Counted from the first letter of the stretch, positions 46,715 to 56,490 are shown. The stretch is DNA of 64,000 nucleotides from Luteitalea sp. TBR-22 (GCF_016865485.1 NZ_AP024452.1:3060501-3124500); one strand, 5' to 3'. The notes: a model not told the origin generated them from the letters alone. Translations and numbers: made by a program.

Positions 46715-46842
46715 TTCGAAATCTGAAATCTGAAATGCTCGGGGCCGCGGCTGCGCCGCCGCCCCACGAGATGTGTCGAGCGGCAAGGCCGACAGGCCGG
46801 CCGCCGACCAATTTCAAATTGTCCGATTTCAAATTGCTGGGG
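46715..46842. repeat. AT-bounded intergenic element between nagB and murQ
   Basis: The left side has a short tandem GAAATCT-GAAATCT-GAAAT; the right side has ATTTCAAATT twice (about 46810-46836) in inverse orientation; the middle is GC-rich. The same TCTGAAAT/ATTTCAGA-like words bound the element at 4300-4397, also between convergent stops. Probably a bidirectional terminator or a small dispersed repeat. Confidence 0.5.
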
Positions 46843-47793
46843 TCACTTCTTGTCGAGGCCCAGGAGGGCGCGCAGGCGCGGCTCGACGTCCTCGCCCACG
46901 GCCTCGCGCACCGAGTCGTGCGACTTGCGCAGCGTGGCAAGGGCCTTGGAGAGCGGCAGGCCGGTCCGCTGCATGACGATGGCTGCCTTGACGTCGTTGC
47001 GCGCCGACTTGAGGAGCTTGCCGGCGGTCTCGTAGTCGACGCCCGTGGCCATCGTGATGATCCGCCGCGCCCGGTCCTTCAGCTTGTCGTTGGTCGCCTG
47101 GACGTCCACCATCAGGTTGCCGTACGTCTTGCCGCTCCGGACCATCGCGATGGTCGTGAGCATGTTCAGCACCATCTTGGTAGCCGTGCCGGCCTTCAGG
47201 CGGGTGGACCCGGTGAGCACCTCGGGGCCGACGGCCGGCGCGATGATCAGGTCGACGAAGTTCTGGAGCTCGCTGCCGGGCCAGCAGGTCACGAAGATGA
47301 TGCGCAGGCCGGCCTTGCGGGCCCGGGTGAGCGCCCCGCGCACGAAGGGCGTGACGCCGCTGGCCGAGATGCCGATGACGATGTCGCGCTTCTGCGGACG
47401 CAACCGGGCGATGGCCCGCGCGCCTTCCTCGTAGTCGTCCTCGACGCCTTCCTTGGGCTGGAACACGGCGTCCTTGCCGCCCGCCATGAGGGCGCGCACG
47501 CGCGTCGTCGACACGCCGAAGGTCGGTGGCATCTCCGCCGCCTCGACCACGCCGAGGCGGCCGCTCGTGCCGGCGCCCACGAAGATCACGCGCCCGCCCT
47601 TGCGGAACGACTCGGTGACCATCTGCACGCCGGCGGTGATGCGTTCCTTCTCGCGATGGACCGCGGCGACCACCTTGCGATCCTCGCTGACCATCAGGTC
47701 GATCACGTCGCCGACCGAGGCGGTGTCGAGCGAGAGGCTGTTGGGATTGATCGCTTCGGTGGGGAGGGCTTCCCACTTCGACATCGTCGGCAT
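46843..47793 (-). CDS. murQ: N-acetylmuramic acid 6-phosphate etherase
   Basis: 316 residues. Cleaves the lactyl ether of MurNAc-6-P to give GlcNAc-6-P and lactate. The SIS domain carries FVGAGTSGRLGVVEAAEMPPTF, GISASGVTPFVRGAL and LKAGTATKMVLNMLTT; the N-terminus TEAINPNSLSLD is typical. ATG 47793; a second ATG at 47784 is possible. It is convergent with nagB and divergent from moxR. With the kinase and NagB it outlines a MurNAc recycling route. Confidence 0.95.
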   Translation of the reverse strand: MPTMSKWEALPTEAINPNSLSLDTASVGDVIDLMVSEDRKVVAAVHREKERITAGVQMVTESFRKGGRVIFVGAGTSGRLGVVEAAEMPPTFGVSTTRVRALMAGGKDAVFQPKEGVEDDYEEGARAIARLRPQKRDIVIGISASGVTPFVRGALTRARKAGLRIIFVTCWPGSELQNFVDLIIAPAVGPEVLTGSTRLKAGTATKMVLNMLTTIAMVRSGKTYGNLMVDVQATNDKLKDRARRIITMATGVDYETAGKLLKSARNDVKAAIVMQRTGLPLSKALATLRKSHDSVREAVGEDVEPRLRALLGLDKK

Positions 47794-47926
47794 CAGGGGT
47801 GACTCGGGGCGACCGCGGAAAAACCGCTGAAGCGTAGCGCGGGCCTTTCCAGGCTGTCAACGAAACGCCTGGGCTCCCGCCGTCGTCGGGAGGCACGAGG
47901 ACCGATTGCTACAATCGCTGCCACCC

Positions 47927-48919
47927 ATGCCCACCCGCGCGCTCCCGATCGACGAGGCGGCCATGCTCGGCCAGCGCCTCGAGGCCGAGCTCGGACGGAC
48001 GATCGTCGGCCAGCGCGCCGTGCTCCGCGAGATCCTTGTCAGCTTCTTCGCCGGCGGACACTGCCTGCTGCGCGGCGTGCCCGGCCTGGCCAAGACGCTC
48101 ATCATCAAGACCCTGGCGCGCACCGTCGACCTGTCGTTCAATCGCATCCAGTTCACCCCCGACCTGATGCCGTCCGACATCGTCGGTGCAGAGGTCATCG
48201 AGGAGGATCGCAGCAGCGGCCGCCGCGAAGTGCGGTTCATGCGCGGCCCCGTCTTCGCGCACATCCTGCTCGCCGACGAGATCAACCGCACGCCGCCGCG
48301 CACGCAGGCGGCGCTGCTCGAAGCGATGCAGGAACGGCAGGTCACCGTCGGTGGTGTGCGGTACGATCTGCCCGCTCCCCAGTTCGTGCTGGCCACCCAG
48401 AATCCCATCGAGCAGGAGGGCACGTACAGCCTGCCCGAGGCCCAGCTCGACCGTTTCCTGCTCAACGTCGTGATCGGATACCCGACCGCCGACGAGGAGC
48501 GCCAGATGCTGGCGCAGACGACGGCGGCGCCTCAGGCCGCCGCGCAGGTCGTGGCGACCGGCGCCGACATCGCGGCCGTGCACGCGCTGGTGCGTGAAAT
48601 CCCCGCCGCCAGCAACGTGATCGATTACGCCGCGCGACTGGTGCGCGCCACCCGCCCGGGCGCCCCGGAGGCCACCGCCTCGGTGACCACCTACGTCCGC
48701 TGGGGCGCCGGGCCGCGCGCCGGTCAGGCGTTACTGCTGTGCGGCAAGGCTCGCGCGTTGCTCGAGGGCCGGGCGACCGTGTCGCTCGAGGACATCCGGG
48801 CACTCGCCCTGCCGGTGCTCCGCCACCGCGTCCTCGTGAACTTCCAGGCGGAAGCGGAAGGCGTCGACGCCGATGCGCTCGTGTCGCGCCTGCTCGACGA
48901 GGTGACGGCGCGGTCGTGA
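47927..48919 (+). CDS. MoxR-family AAA+ ATPase
   Basis: 330 residues. Walker A GVPGLAKT, IQFTPDLMPSDIVGAEV, Walker B HILLADEINRTPP, sensor TQNPIEQEGTYSLPEAQLDRF. MoxR proteins act as chaperones with VWA-domain partners, and this one heads a chain DUF58 - BatA-like - DUF4175 - amidotransferase-like, all joined by overlaps. ATG 47927 is preferred to a TTG 21 bp upstream. A TACAAT that could be a -10 box lies at 47910-47915. Confidence 0.94.
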   Translation: MPTRALPIDEAAMLGQRLEAELGRTIVGQRAVLREILVSFFAGGHCLLRGVPGLAKTLIIKTLARTVDLSFNRIQFTPDLMPSDIVGAEVIEEDRSSGRREVRFMRGPVFAHILLADEINRTPPRTQAALLEAMQERQVTVGGVRYDLPAPQFVLATQNPIEQEGTYSLPEAQLDRFLLNVVIGYPTADEERQMLAQTTAAPQAAAQVVATGADIAAVHALVREIPAASNVIDYAARLVRATRPGAPEATASVTTYVRWGAGPRAGQALLLCGKARALLEGRATVSLEDIRALALPVLRHRVLVNFQAEAEGVDADALVSRLLDEVTARS

Positions 48920-49830
48920 CGGGGCCGCCCTCGACGCTGGCACTCGACCCGGCGCTGCTGGCACGCATCGCCGACCTCGAACTGGCCGCGCGTCTCATCG
49001 TGGAGGGGGCGCGACTCGGGGCGCATCGCAGCCCCTTCACCGGCTCTGGCGCCGAGTTCCAGCAGATGCGCCCCTACCTGCCGGGCGACGATCTCAAGCA
49101 CCTCGACTGGAAGCACTACGCGAGGACGGATCGCCTTTTCACGCGCGTCTACCGCGAGACCACGGAGTGGCCGGTGATGCTGGCGGTCGACGCGAGCCGA
49201 TCGATGGCCCTGTCGTCGACGCCCGGCGTCAGCAAGCTGCGCGTCGCCGCGGTGCTGGCGGCGGCCCTGGCGTACCTGCTCGTGCAGCAGGGCGAGTCGG
49301 TCGGCCTGATCGCGCATGGCGACGAACCGCGGCTGCAGTTGCCGCCCCGCACCGGGCGCCCGCACCTGGTGCGCGTACTCGGCCAACTCGACCGCCTCGA
49401 GCCCAGCGGCGGCACGGCCCTGGCCCGTGGCATCCGCACGGCGGCGACACGACTCGGCCGGCGGGGAATCGTCGCAGTGATTTCCGACCTGTTCGCCGAC
49501 GACGACGCCACGACGGCTGCCGTGCGCGAAGTGCGGCGGATGGGCCACGAAGTCGTGCTGTTCCATGTGCTGACGCCCGAGGAGCGGGTGCTCCCCGACG
49601 ACGGTGACGTGTCGTTCGAGGATCTCGAAACAGGTGAGCGCGTGGTGACCAGTGTGCCGGCCATCCGCGCCGCCTATGTGGCACGCCTCGGCCGCTTCCT
49701 CGGGTGGTGGCGGTCGTTCGCAGCGGGCGAAGGCATCACGTTCGTCGATGCCCACACCGACGCGCCACTCGACGCCGTGCTGCGCGCCTTCTCGCAGCAG
49801 CGCGCGGCCCTCGCGGGCGGGTCCCGGTGA
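48916..49830 (+). CDS. DUF58 family protein
   Basis: 304 residues. The DUF58 hallmark is GSGAEFQQMRPYLPGDDLKHLDWKHYARTDRLFTRVY; a VWA-like segment follows (PVMLAVDASRSMALSS, the MIDAS DxSxS pattern, and VAVISDLFADD). GTG 48916 overlaps the moxR stop (GTGA). MoxR plus DUF58 pairs are widespread and tied to envelope stress and metal/cofactor handling; the exact role is unknown. The next gene again begins with a GTGA overlap. Confidence 0.92.
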   Translation: MTGPPSTLALDPALLARIADLELAARLIVEGARLGAHRSPFTGSGAEFQQMRPYLPGDDLKHLDWKHYARTDRLFTRVYRETTEWPVMLAVDASRSMALSSTPGVSKLRVAAVLAAALAYLLVQQGESVGLIAHGDEPRLQLPPRTGRPHLVRVLGQLDRLEPSGGTALARGIRTAATRLGRRGIVAVISDLFADDDATTAAVREVRRMGHEVVLFHVLTPEERVLPDDGDVSFEDLETGERVVTSVPAIRAAYVARLGRFLGWWRSFAAGEGITFVDAHTDAPLDAVLRAFSQQRAALAGGSR

Positions 49831-51008
49831 CCTGGGCAGCTCCCTGGGCCTGGGCGCTGCTGGTCGGCGTCGCCCTGCCGCTCGTGGCTCACCTGTGGTC
49901 CCGGAGGCAGCCGACGCGCCGGCCGTTCTCCACGCTGCGCTTCCTCCGCGCCGCCTCCCCGGTGTCCCGTCACCTGCGTCGCGTGCAGGACTGGCCACTG
50001 CTGGTGCTGCGCACCGCGATCGTCGCTGCCGTTGCCGCGGCCGCGGCAGGCCCGACACTGATGACGATGGCGCGCCTCGAGGCGTGGCGCGCGCGCCTGC
50101 ATCGCGTGATCGTGGTCGACGCATCGGTCGCGCCCGCAGCCGCCGAGACGGTGGAGCAGTGGCAGCGCACCGCCGCGTCGTTCGAGTTGCTCCCGGCTGC
50201 CGCCCCGACGCAGGCACTGCCGGAGGCCATCGCCCGCGCCACCAGCGCGGCGCGCACCGGTCGCGCCGAGATCGCGATCGCCTGGAGCGGGCGCGCCACG
50301 GCGCTGCCACCCCGCGCCCTGGCCGACATCCCCGTGCCTGTGGGCATCAGCCTCGCGCCCGTCACCGCCGCGCCCGCCCGGGCCTCGGGCGGGCGCCTGA
50401 CGATCGAAGCCGCAGCCGATGATGGCCCGGCAGCGGCGCGCCTGCGCGAGGTCGCCTCGACCAGTCGTGTGCGCAGTGCGGTGCGCCTTCGCCTGTGGCT
50501 GCCAGGCACGGCGGTGCCTGCGGCACGCGTCGAGGCGGCGACGCGCGAGGCGGTGGGCGTCCTCGACGCGTTGGCGAGCGATCCGCGGCTGCGGGCGGCC
50601 GCCGAACGGTCGGTACGCGATGCGCGCGCCATCGAGCTTGCCCCGGGCGTACGCATCCTCGCGGCAGACGCGGTGGGGCGCCCACTGTTGTCCGGCTGGG
50701 CCGCGGACTCGCGCGTCGAACTGGCGTTGGCCGCCACGCCTGGCTCGCCGCTGGCGCTCTGGACGACGGCGCTGGGGCGCGAGGCCCTGGAACGACCGGA
50801 GATCGACCTCGCGCCGGTCATGTGGCCGGCCGAGGCGCTCGCCCGCGCCACCCGCCAGGCGCAGGCCCCGCCGGTCACGACGCTCCCGGCCGGCCTGGAC
50901 ACGCGCTGGTGCTGGGGACTCGCGCTGCTGCTCCTTCTGACGGAGGAGTGGTGGCGCCGGCGAGCCAGCCGTGCCGACGGCAGCCCGGAGGTTCGCGATG
51001 CCGCCTGA
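49827..51008 (+). CDS. BatA N-terminal-like double-membrane-helix protein
   Basis: 393 residues. The N-terminus WAAPWAWALLVGVALPLVAHLWSRRQPTRRPFSTLRFL is the 'aerotolerance regulator N-terminal' (BatA_N) pattern, followed by a second helix (LLVLRTAIVAAVAAAAAGPTLM). A large, degenerate VWA-like exposed part (VIVVDASVAPAAA lacks a full MIDAS) precedes a C-terminal helix WCWGLALLLLLTEEWWRRR. Such proteins are thought to sit in the membrane next to MoxR/DUF58. It overlaps the following gene by 11 bp. Confidence 0.82.
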   Translation: MTWAAPWAWALLVGVALPLVAHLWSRRQPTRRPFSTLRFLRAASPVSRHLRRVQDWPLLVLRTAIVAAVAAAAAGPTLMTMARLEAWRARLHRVIVVDASVAPAAAETVEQWQRTAASFELLPAAAPTQALPEAIARATSAARTGRAEIAIAWSGRATALPPRALADIPVPVGISLAPVTAAPARASGGRLTIEAAADDGPAAARLREVASTSRVRSAVRLRLWLPGTAVPAARVEAATREAVGVLDALASDPRLRAAAERSVRDARAIELAPGVRILAADAVGRPLLSGWAADSRVELALAATPGSPLALWTTALGREALERPEIDLAPVMWPAEALARATRQAQAPPVTTLPAGLDTRWCWGLALLLLLTEEWWRRRASRADGSPEVRDAA

Positions 51009-52989
51009 CGAGCCACACGCCGGCATGCGCGATGGCGCGCCCGACCATCGCGTCATCGAGGCCTGGTTGCGCGACGCCCATCGGCGCTGGCGGGTCGGCA
51101 TTGTCGGCTGGCACCTGGTGATCGGCATGGCGGTCGCGAGGGTCGTGCACGCGTGGGTGGGGGCTGTCGGGGGACACGCCTTGCTCACGGGCGCCGCCGC
51201 AGGCCTGAGCGTCGCCGCCGCCGGACTGCTGTCGGCGCGTGGGCTGCGATCGGTGACGCCGCTGGTGACCGCCGCCGAGGCGGCCACGCCCGCCCTCGCC
51301 AATGCGCTGCAGGCCTGGCACGAGCGGTCGCCGGCGCTGGCACCGATGGTCGAGGCGCACCTCGCGCGGCAGGTGCGCACGGCACTGGCGACGACCGTGC
51401 CGCCGCGTCCCATCTCGAGACGACGATGGGTGGGCGCAGTGATGGCGCTGGCGCTGGCCCTGGCCGGTCCGTGGCTGTGGCGCGGAGCCGGCACGGCACC
51501 ATCGAGCTCCGATCCGAGAGTCGAACCACGAAGCGCCACGCGGACCGCGTCGGCGACCCTCCAGTGGCAGGTCACCGTCCGGCCGCCAACCTACACGGGC
51601 GAGCCTGCGCGAACCCAGTCCGGGGCGACGCGAGTGGAGGCCCTCGAAGGCTCGCGCCTTGAGCTGAGGTTCACGGGCTGGCCCGACGGCGCGACGGCGC
51701 GCCTCGGCAGCGACGTCCTCGCGCTCGCGGGGAGTGGCGGCGCACGCGAGGCCACGCTGGAGTTGCGTCAGTCGGACGCCGTCGTCGTCAGCACCGCGCA
51801 CGGATCCCCGCTGGCCACCATCGTCGTCATGGTCCGCCCCGATGCCCCGCCGGACGTCCGGATCACGGCCCCGGGCGCCGACCTTCGGCGTGCGACCGCC
51901 ACCGGACAGGTACGGGTGCGCATCACCGCGCGCGACGACCTCGGCCTGCGCGAGGTGCGCCTGCTGTACACGCGCGTGTCGGGCAGCGGCGAGAGCTTCA
52001 CGTTCGAGGACGGCGAATGGCCGGTGCGGCTGGAGCGCCGTTCCGCAACTGCGTGGGAAGCAGAGCATGTCGTGGATCTTTCGCGGCTCGGCCTCGCTCC
52101 CGGCGACTCGGTGGCGTACCACGCGGTGGCCCACGACGCGCGGCCGGGCGCCGAGGGCGCGGGGGAGTCGGAGCGCTTCCTGATCGAGATCGCCCGGGAG
52201 GGCGCCCAGGCAGCCGGCGACTTCAGCCTGCCCGAGCCGGACGAGAAGTTCGCCCTGAGCCAGCGCATGGTGATCCTGTTGACCGAGCGGCTCCTCGAGC
52301 GTCGCCCACGGATGACGCCTGACGCCTACCGTGCCGAGGCGCAGGCGCTCGCCATCGCGCAGCGCCGGGTGCGGGCCGAGTTCGTCTTCATGCTCGGCGG
52401 AGAAGTGGAGGACGAGGCCGAGGAGGCCGCGCACTCGCACGAGGTGGAGGCGGGGCGCCTCGACAACCGCGGCCAGGGCGATCTCACGAGGGCGGTGCGC
52501 CAGATGGCGCAGGCCGAGGCCCGGCTCACCGACGCCGACCTGAGGGAAGCCTTGCCTTACGAGTACGACGCGTTGTCGGCGTTGCAGGCGGCATTCGGCA
52601 AGGCGCGCTATTTCATGCGGACCTTGCCCGCACCGGTCCGTCTCGATGGCGCGCGACGCTTGCAGGGGGACCGGAGCGAGGCGGCGCCCTCGACGTGGGC
52701 CCGCGGGCCGCTCCCCGAGACGCAGCGTGATCGCGCGCTCGCGCTGCTCGCGCGGCTCGAGCAGACGGGCACCTCGGTGCCGGTGCTGCTCCCGGGTCTG
52801 ATTGCGCTCGACCGTGCCGATGCCGCATGGGTGAGGGAGGTCCAGCAGGCCGCCGGCCGCGACGACCGTGCCGGGATCGCGCGGCTGCTCCGCTCCCGCC
52901 TCCTCGCGGCGGCGCCTTCGCGCCTGGTCGTGCCCCTGGCGGCTTCGGCGGACGAGGCCGGGCTCGCGGCCCGGGAGCGTCGGCCGTGA
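50998..52989 (+). CDS. DUF4175-like membrane protein
   Basis: 663 residues: two N-terminal membrane helices (GIVGWHLVIGMAVARVVHAW; LLTGAAAGLSVAAAGLLSA), a further helix at about 142-158, then a long exposed region with an Ig-like fold (VTVRPPTYTGEPARTQSG, VRITARDDLGLREVRLLY) and a helical, acidic C-terminal half (LTDADLREALPYEYDALSALQAAFGKARYFMR). This matches DUF4175-type proteins found in MoxR-DUF58 loci. ATG 50998 overlaps the previous stop by 11 bp, and the next gene starts in the stop (GTGA). Confidence 0.78.
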   Translation: MPPDEPHAGMRDGAPDHRVIEAWLRDAHRRWRVGIVGWHLVIGMAVARVVHAWVGAVGGHALLTGAAAGLSVAAAGLLSARGLRSVTPLVTAAEAATPALANALQAWHERSPALAPMVEAHLARQVRTALATTVPPRPISRRRWVGAVMALALALAGPWLWRGAGTAPSSSDPRVEPRSATRTASATLQWQVTVRPPTYTGEPARTQSGATRVEALEGSRLELRFTGWPDGATARLGSDVLALAGSGGAREATLELRQSDAVVVSTAHGSPLATIVVMVRPDAPPDVRITAPGADLRRATATGQVRVRITARDDLGLREVRLLYTRVSGSGESFTFEDGEWPVRLERRSATAWEAEHVVDLSRLGLAPGDSVAYHAVAHDARPGAEGAGESERFLIEIAREGAQAAGDFSLPEPDEKFALSQRMVILLTERLLERRPRMTPDAYRAEAQALAIAQRRVRAEFVFMLGGEVEDEAEEAAHSHEVEAGRLDNRGQGDLTRAVRQMAQAEARLTDADLREALPYEYDALSALQAAFGKARYFMRTLPAPVRLDGARRLQGDRSEAAPSTWARGPLPETQRDRALALLARLEQTGTSVPVLLPGLIALDRADAAWVREVQQAAGRDDRAGIARLLRSRLLAAAPSRLVVPLAASADEAGLAARERRP

Positions 52990-54722
52990 GGGCAGTCCGC
53001 GCCGCGCTGCGGGTGGCCGGCATCGCCGGCATCATCGGTGGCCTGATGGACCCGGGCTGCACCCAGGCCCGGCGCCCCGTGCTCGACGTCGAGGTGATGC
53101 CGGGTGTTCCCGACGCCGATGCGCGGGTCGCGCGGCTGGCTGCCTCCTCGCCCTGGGCGGACGTGCGCCGCGCCGACGAGTCCGGTGCCGTCGGGGGGCG
53201 CCGCGCGTCGGCCCGTGTCGTGCTCGGGGATCCCGCCGCCGTCCTGGCCTCCCTCCGTGACCGCGGCGCCGCGCTGGCGCTGCGCGCCGCTGGCGAGGCC
53301 CTGTCGATCGTGTCCGTGAGAGCCCCCGTGCAGGCCGCCGTTGGCGCGCGGGTGGATGTGACCGCGATGGTCACCGACCTGCCACGACGCCACGGCCGCG
53401 TGCGGGTGCGGCTGCTCGATGGGGCGACCGGCACCGCCGTCGCCGTCGCGGAGTCCGGCGACGCCGACCCGCTGCGCCCGGCGGTCAGCATCGAGGTGCC
53501 GTGGGTGCCGGCGCGTCCAGGGCAAGTCCGACTTCGTGCCGTGGCCGAGTGGATGGGTGACGGCCAGGTCAGGTCATCGTCGCCGGCCGACGTCGACGTG
53601 CACGTGCGGGACATCGCCCTGGCTGTCGACGTCCTCGAGGCCCGGCCGTCATGGGGAGCGCGCTTCGCACGGCTCGCGCTCGACGGGGCGCGGCGGGTGG
53701 ACGTTCGCAACGAGACGCGGGTCGCGCCCGGACTCGTGACCGGGACCGACCTGCAGCCTCGCCCGGCCACCAGCCGCGATGTCGCCGGGATCACCCTGGT
53801 CGGCGGCGTCGATGCGTTGACCACCCGCGACGTCGCCCGGCTGAAGACCGCCGTGCAGGACCGCGGTCACACCGTGGTCCTCATCCTCGACGAGGTGCCG
53901 GGGCCCGGACCGTGGACGAGCCTGTGGCCCCATCCGCTCGGCGCCACCCGGACATCCGGTGCGACGATGGTCGCACGCATCGGCCGACACGCCTGGCACG
54001 TCCGTGAATGGATCGAGCCGCGACCGGCAACGGATGCCCGCCCCCTGGCGTATTTCGACGAAGGCACGCCGGTGCTGTGGGGGCGGCCGATCGGCGCCGG
54101 ACGGGTGGTCATGGTGACCGCCCTCGATGCCTGGCGCTGGCGCGCCGATGAGGACGCCGACTTCGCGGGCGGATGGCGCGCGCTCCTGACGTCGCTGGCG
54201 CTCGACCAGCCATCGCCATTGTCGCTGCGGGCATGGCTGGGGCACTCCGGGGACGGCCAGGTGGTGGGGCTGGCGGTCACGGCCGCACCGGGAGTGGCCG
54301 TCGACGCGGTGGAGGTGACGCCGGTCGAGGCCGTCGAGGGATGGCCTGCCTCGGTCCCGCTCTGGTCGGGGCGCCCGGGGCAGTGGCGGGGCACGGCCCC
54401 CTGGCCGGCGGACCGACGGATACATCTCGCGGCTCGTGCCCGGCGGGGCGGGCGAGTGGTGGCCGAGGACGCAGCCGTGATACAGGTAAGCCCACCTGCA
54501 CTGGTCGCCGGCTGGCCCGACGTGGTGCGCCATCAGGCGGAATCGGGTGCCCTGGCGGCCGGCGAGGCGGAGGCGCCGCGCGCCCTTTCGGCGTTGCGGG
54601 CCGCGCTGGACGCACCGGCGGGTGAGCGGCGGTACGTGACGCGGACCTGGTGGTACGCGGCGATCGTCATCACCGCCCTCGGCCTCGAGTGGATCCTGCG
54701 CCGCCTGCAGCGCGAGCGCTAA
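52986..54722 (+). CDS. Membrane protein with glutamine-amidotransferase-like region (BatA-locus type)
   Basis: 578 residues. A weak N-terminal signal (ALRVAGIAGIIGGLMDPGC), a beta-rich part, then a flavodoxin/class-I-amidotransferase-like segment (AGITLVGGVDALTTRDVARLKTAVQDRGHTVVLIL; GRVVMVTALDAWRWRAD) as in large BatA-locus membrane proteins, and a C-terminal helix (WWYAAIVITALGLEWILRRL). No amidotransferase catalytic Cys is apparent. GTG 52986 overlaps the DUF4175 stop. It ends 17 bp before the first tldD. Confidence 0.7.
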   Translation: MRAVRAALRVAGIAGIIGGLMDPGCTQARRPVLDVEVMPGVPDADARVARLAASSPWADVRRADESGAVGGRRASARVVLGDPAAVLASLRDRGAALALRAAGEALSIVSVRAPVQAAVGARVDVTAMVTDLPRRHGRVRVRLLDGATGTAVAVAESGDADPLRPAVSIEVPWVPARPGQVRLRAVAEWMGDGQVRSSSPADVDVHVRDIALAVDVLEARPSWGARFARLALDGARRVDVRNETRVAPGLVTGTDLQPRPATSRDVAGITLVGGVDALTTRDVARLKTAVQDRGHTVVLILDEVPGPGPWTSLWPHPLGATRTSGATMVARIGRHAWHVREWIEPRPATDARPLAYFDEGTPVLWGRPIGAGRVVMVTALDAWRWRADEDADFAGGWRALLTSLALDQPSPLSLRAWLGHSGDGQVVGLAVTAAPGVAVDAVEVTPVEAVEGWPASVPLWSGRPGQWRGTAPWPADRRIHLAARARRGGRVVAEDAAVIQVSPPALVAGWPDVVRHQAESGALAAGEAEAPRALSALRAALDAPAGERRYVTRTWWYAAIVITALGLEWILRRLQRER

Positions 54723-54739
54723 GGCAGACGCGAAACGAC

Positions 54740-56347
54740 ATGCCGCAGAATCGACGAGACTTCCTCAAGACCGCCGGCGTCGCCGGCGCGGCGCTCACCC
54801 TGTCGGACCTCTGGCTGGCCCCCGCCTCGGCCCAATCACCACGGGCACGGTCGGGCCCCTGGCGCACGTGGGGCACCGACGCGCTGAAGCAGGCCAGGGC
54901 GCTGGGCTGCACCTACGCCGACATCCGGTTCGGACGAAAGCGTTCGCAGGCGCTGAACGTCCGGAACGGGCAACTGACCAGCGCCGGCGGGTTCAGCTTC
55001 GGCGGCTTCGGCGCGACGCCGGGGGGCGGCGTGTCCGACACGTACGGGTTCGGTGTGCGGGTGATCCACTCCGGCGTGTGGGGCTTTGCCAGCAGCCCGA
55101 TCGTCGCGCCGGACGAGATCCGCCGCGTGGTGCAGCAGGCCACCGACATCGCCAGGGCGAGCGCGATGGCCAAGCGGTTCGACGTGAAGCTGGCGCCCGT
55201 GCCGGCCTACGACGAGTTCTACGAGACGCCACACGAGCGCGACCCGTTCGAGGTGCCGCTCGAGGAGAAGCTGGCGATCCTCACCGAGGCGACCAGCGAG
55301 ATCCAGAAGAACAAGCAGATCCTGTTCGCCACCGCGCAGGTGAGCTTCTCGCACGACTGGAAGTTCCTGGTCACCAGCGAGGGCTCGTTCATCGAGCAGA
55401 GCCTCTACTACTGCTCGTGCGGCACGTCGGCCACAGCGCGCACCAAGGGCCAGGTCAAGACGCGTATCTACACGCCGGGCGCGTCGACCGCGGGATACGA
55501 GTTCCTCGTGAAGGCGGACCTGAAGGGCAATGCGGAGCGTGTCGCGGCCGAGGCCGTCGAGCACAGCATGGCGGCGCCCGTGTCGGCCGGCCTCAAGGAT
55601 CTCGTGCTCAAGCCGTCGCACCTCGCGCTGACGATCCACGAGATCATCGCCCACCCCACCGAGCTCGACCGCATCGTCGGCTACGAGGCCAACTACGCCG
55701 GCACGAGCTTCGTGAAGCTGTCGGACCTCAAGAAGCTGAAGTACGGCAGCCCCCTGCTCAACGTCTACGCCGACCGCACGCACGTCGGCGGGTGCGGCAC
55801 GGTGGGCTTCGATGACGACGGCGTGAAGGCGCAGCGGTGGCCGATCATCCAGGACGGCATCCTGGTGGGGCTGCAGACCAACCGCGAGACCGCGCACTAC
55901 ATGGGCGAGACCGAGAGCCGGGGCTGCACGTTCGCCAATCACTGGCGCAACTACCCGTTCCTGCGCATGCCCAACATCCAGATGCAGCCGGGCAAGCCCG
56001 GCTCGCCGACGCTCGAGCAGATGATCGCCGACGTGAAGGACGGCGTGCTCGTCGAGGGCTCGGGCAGCTTCAGCATCGACCAGCAGCGCTACAACGGGCA
56101 GTTCGGCGGCAACGCCTTCTGGGAGATCAAGAACGGCAAGGTCACCCGGATGGTGACCGACTTCACCTACAACGCGATCACCACGGACTTCTGGGCGAAC
56201 CTCGACGCCGTGGGACCGCCCGAGAGCTGGGAGCACCACGGCATGGACGGCGACGCGAAGGGGCAGCCGGTGCAGTCCAACTACCCGTCGCACGGCTCGT
56301 CGCCCTGCCTGATCCGCAAGGTCATGGTCGGCGCGGCCTTCTCGTAA
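54740..56347 (+). CDS. TldD-family metalloprotease with Tat signal (copy 1)
   Basis: 535 residues. Tat signal MPQNRRDFLKTAGVAGAALTL ends near ASA-Q. The TldD fold shows TYADIRFGRKRSQALNVRNGQL, the zinc motif HEIIAH (H300, E301, H305) and C396 in ESRGCTFA, equivalent to the third ligand of E. coli TldD; IDQQRYNGQFGG follows. TldD/TldE cleave peptides such as microcin B17 or CcdA. The second glycine of the usual HExxGH is alanine here. It begins 17 bp after the MoxR-locus chain and is paired with a pmbA-like gene and a second tldD downstream. Confidence 0.92.
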   Translation: MPQNRRDFLKTAGVAGAALTLSDLWLAPASAQSPRARSGPWRTWGTDALKQARALGCTYADIRFGRKRSQALNVRNGQLTSAGGFSFGGFGATPGGGVSDTYGFGVRVIHSGVWGFASSPIVAPDEIRRVVQQATDIARASAMAKRFDVKLAPVPAYDEFYETPHERDPFEVPLEEKLAILTEATSEIQKNKQILFATAQVSFSHDWKFLVTSEGSFIEQSLYYCSCGTSATARTKGQVKTRIYTPGASTAGYEFLVKADLKGNAERVAAEAVEHSMAAPVSAGLKDLVLKPSHLALTIHEIIAHPTELDRIVGYEANYAGTSFVKLSDLKKLKYGSPLLNVYADRTHVGGCGTVGFDDDGVKAQRWPIIQDGILVGLQTNRETAHYMGETESRGCTFANHWRNYPFLRMPNIQMQPGKPGSPTLEQMIADVKDGVLVEGSGSFSIDQQRYNGQFGGNAFWEIKNGKVTRMVTDFTYNAITTDFWANLDAVGPPESWEHHGMDGDAKGQPVQSNYPSHGSSPCLIRKVMVGAAFS

Positions 56348-56378
56348 CGACACTCGACGGACTTCGTTCATTCGGCCG

Positions 56379-56453
56379 TCGGCCTTCGTCGTTGCGGCCG
56401 GCCATGAGCGGCGTCGGGCGACTTCGAAGGTGCGTGATCTTCACGAAGGCCGA
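56379..56453. repeat. Inverted repeat between tldD and pmbA
   Basis: TCGGCCTTCGT (56379-56389) and ACGAAGGCCGA (56443-56453) are perfect reverse complements. The flanking sequence (TTCATTCGGCC; GAAGGCCGAGGGCCC) resembles the 'GGAAGGCCGAATGA' stretch near 10780, so this is probably a dispersed intergenic repeat family. It separates the two genes by 143 bp, unlike the tight spacing elsewhere in this run. Confidence 0.5.
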
Positions 56454-56490
56454 AGGCCGAGGGCCCCAGGCCGTGTTCTCGAGGGATGAG

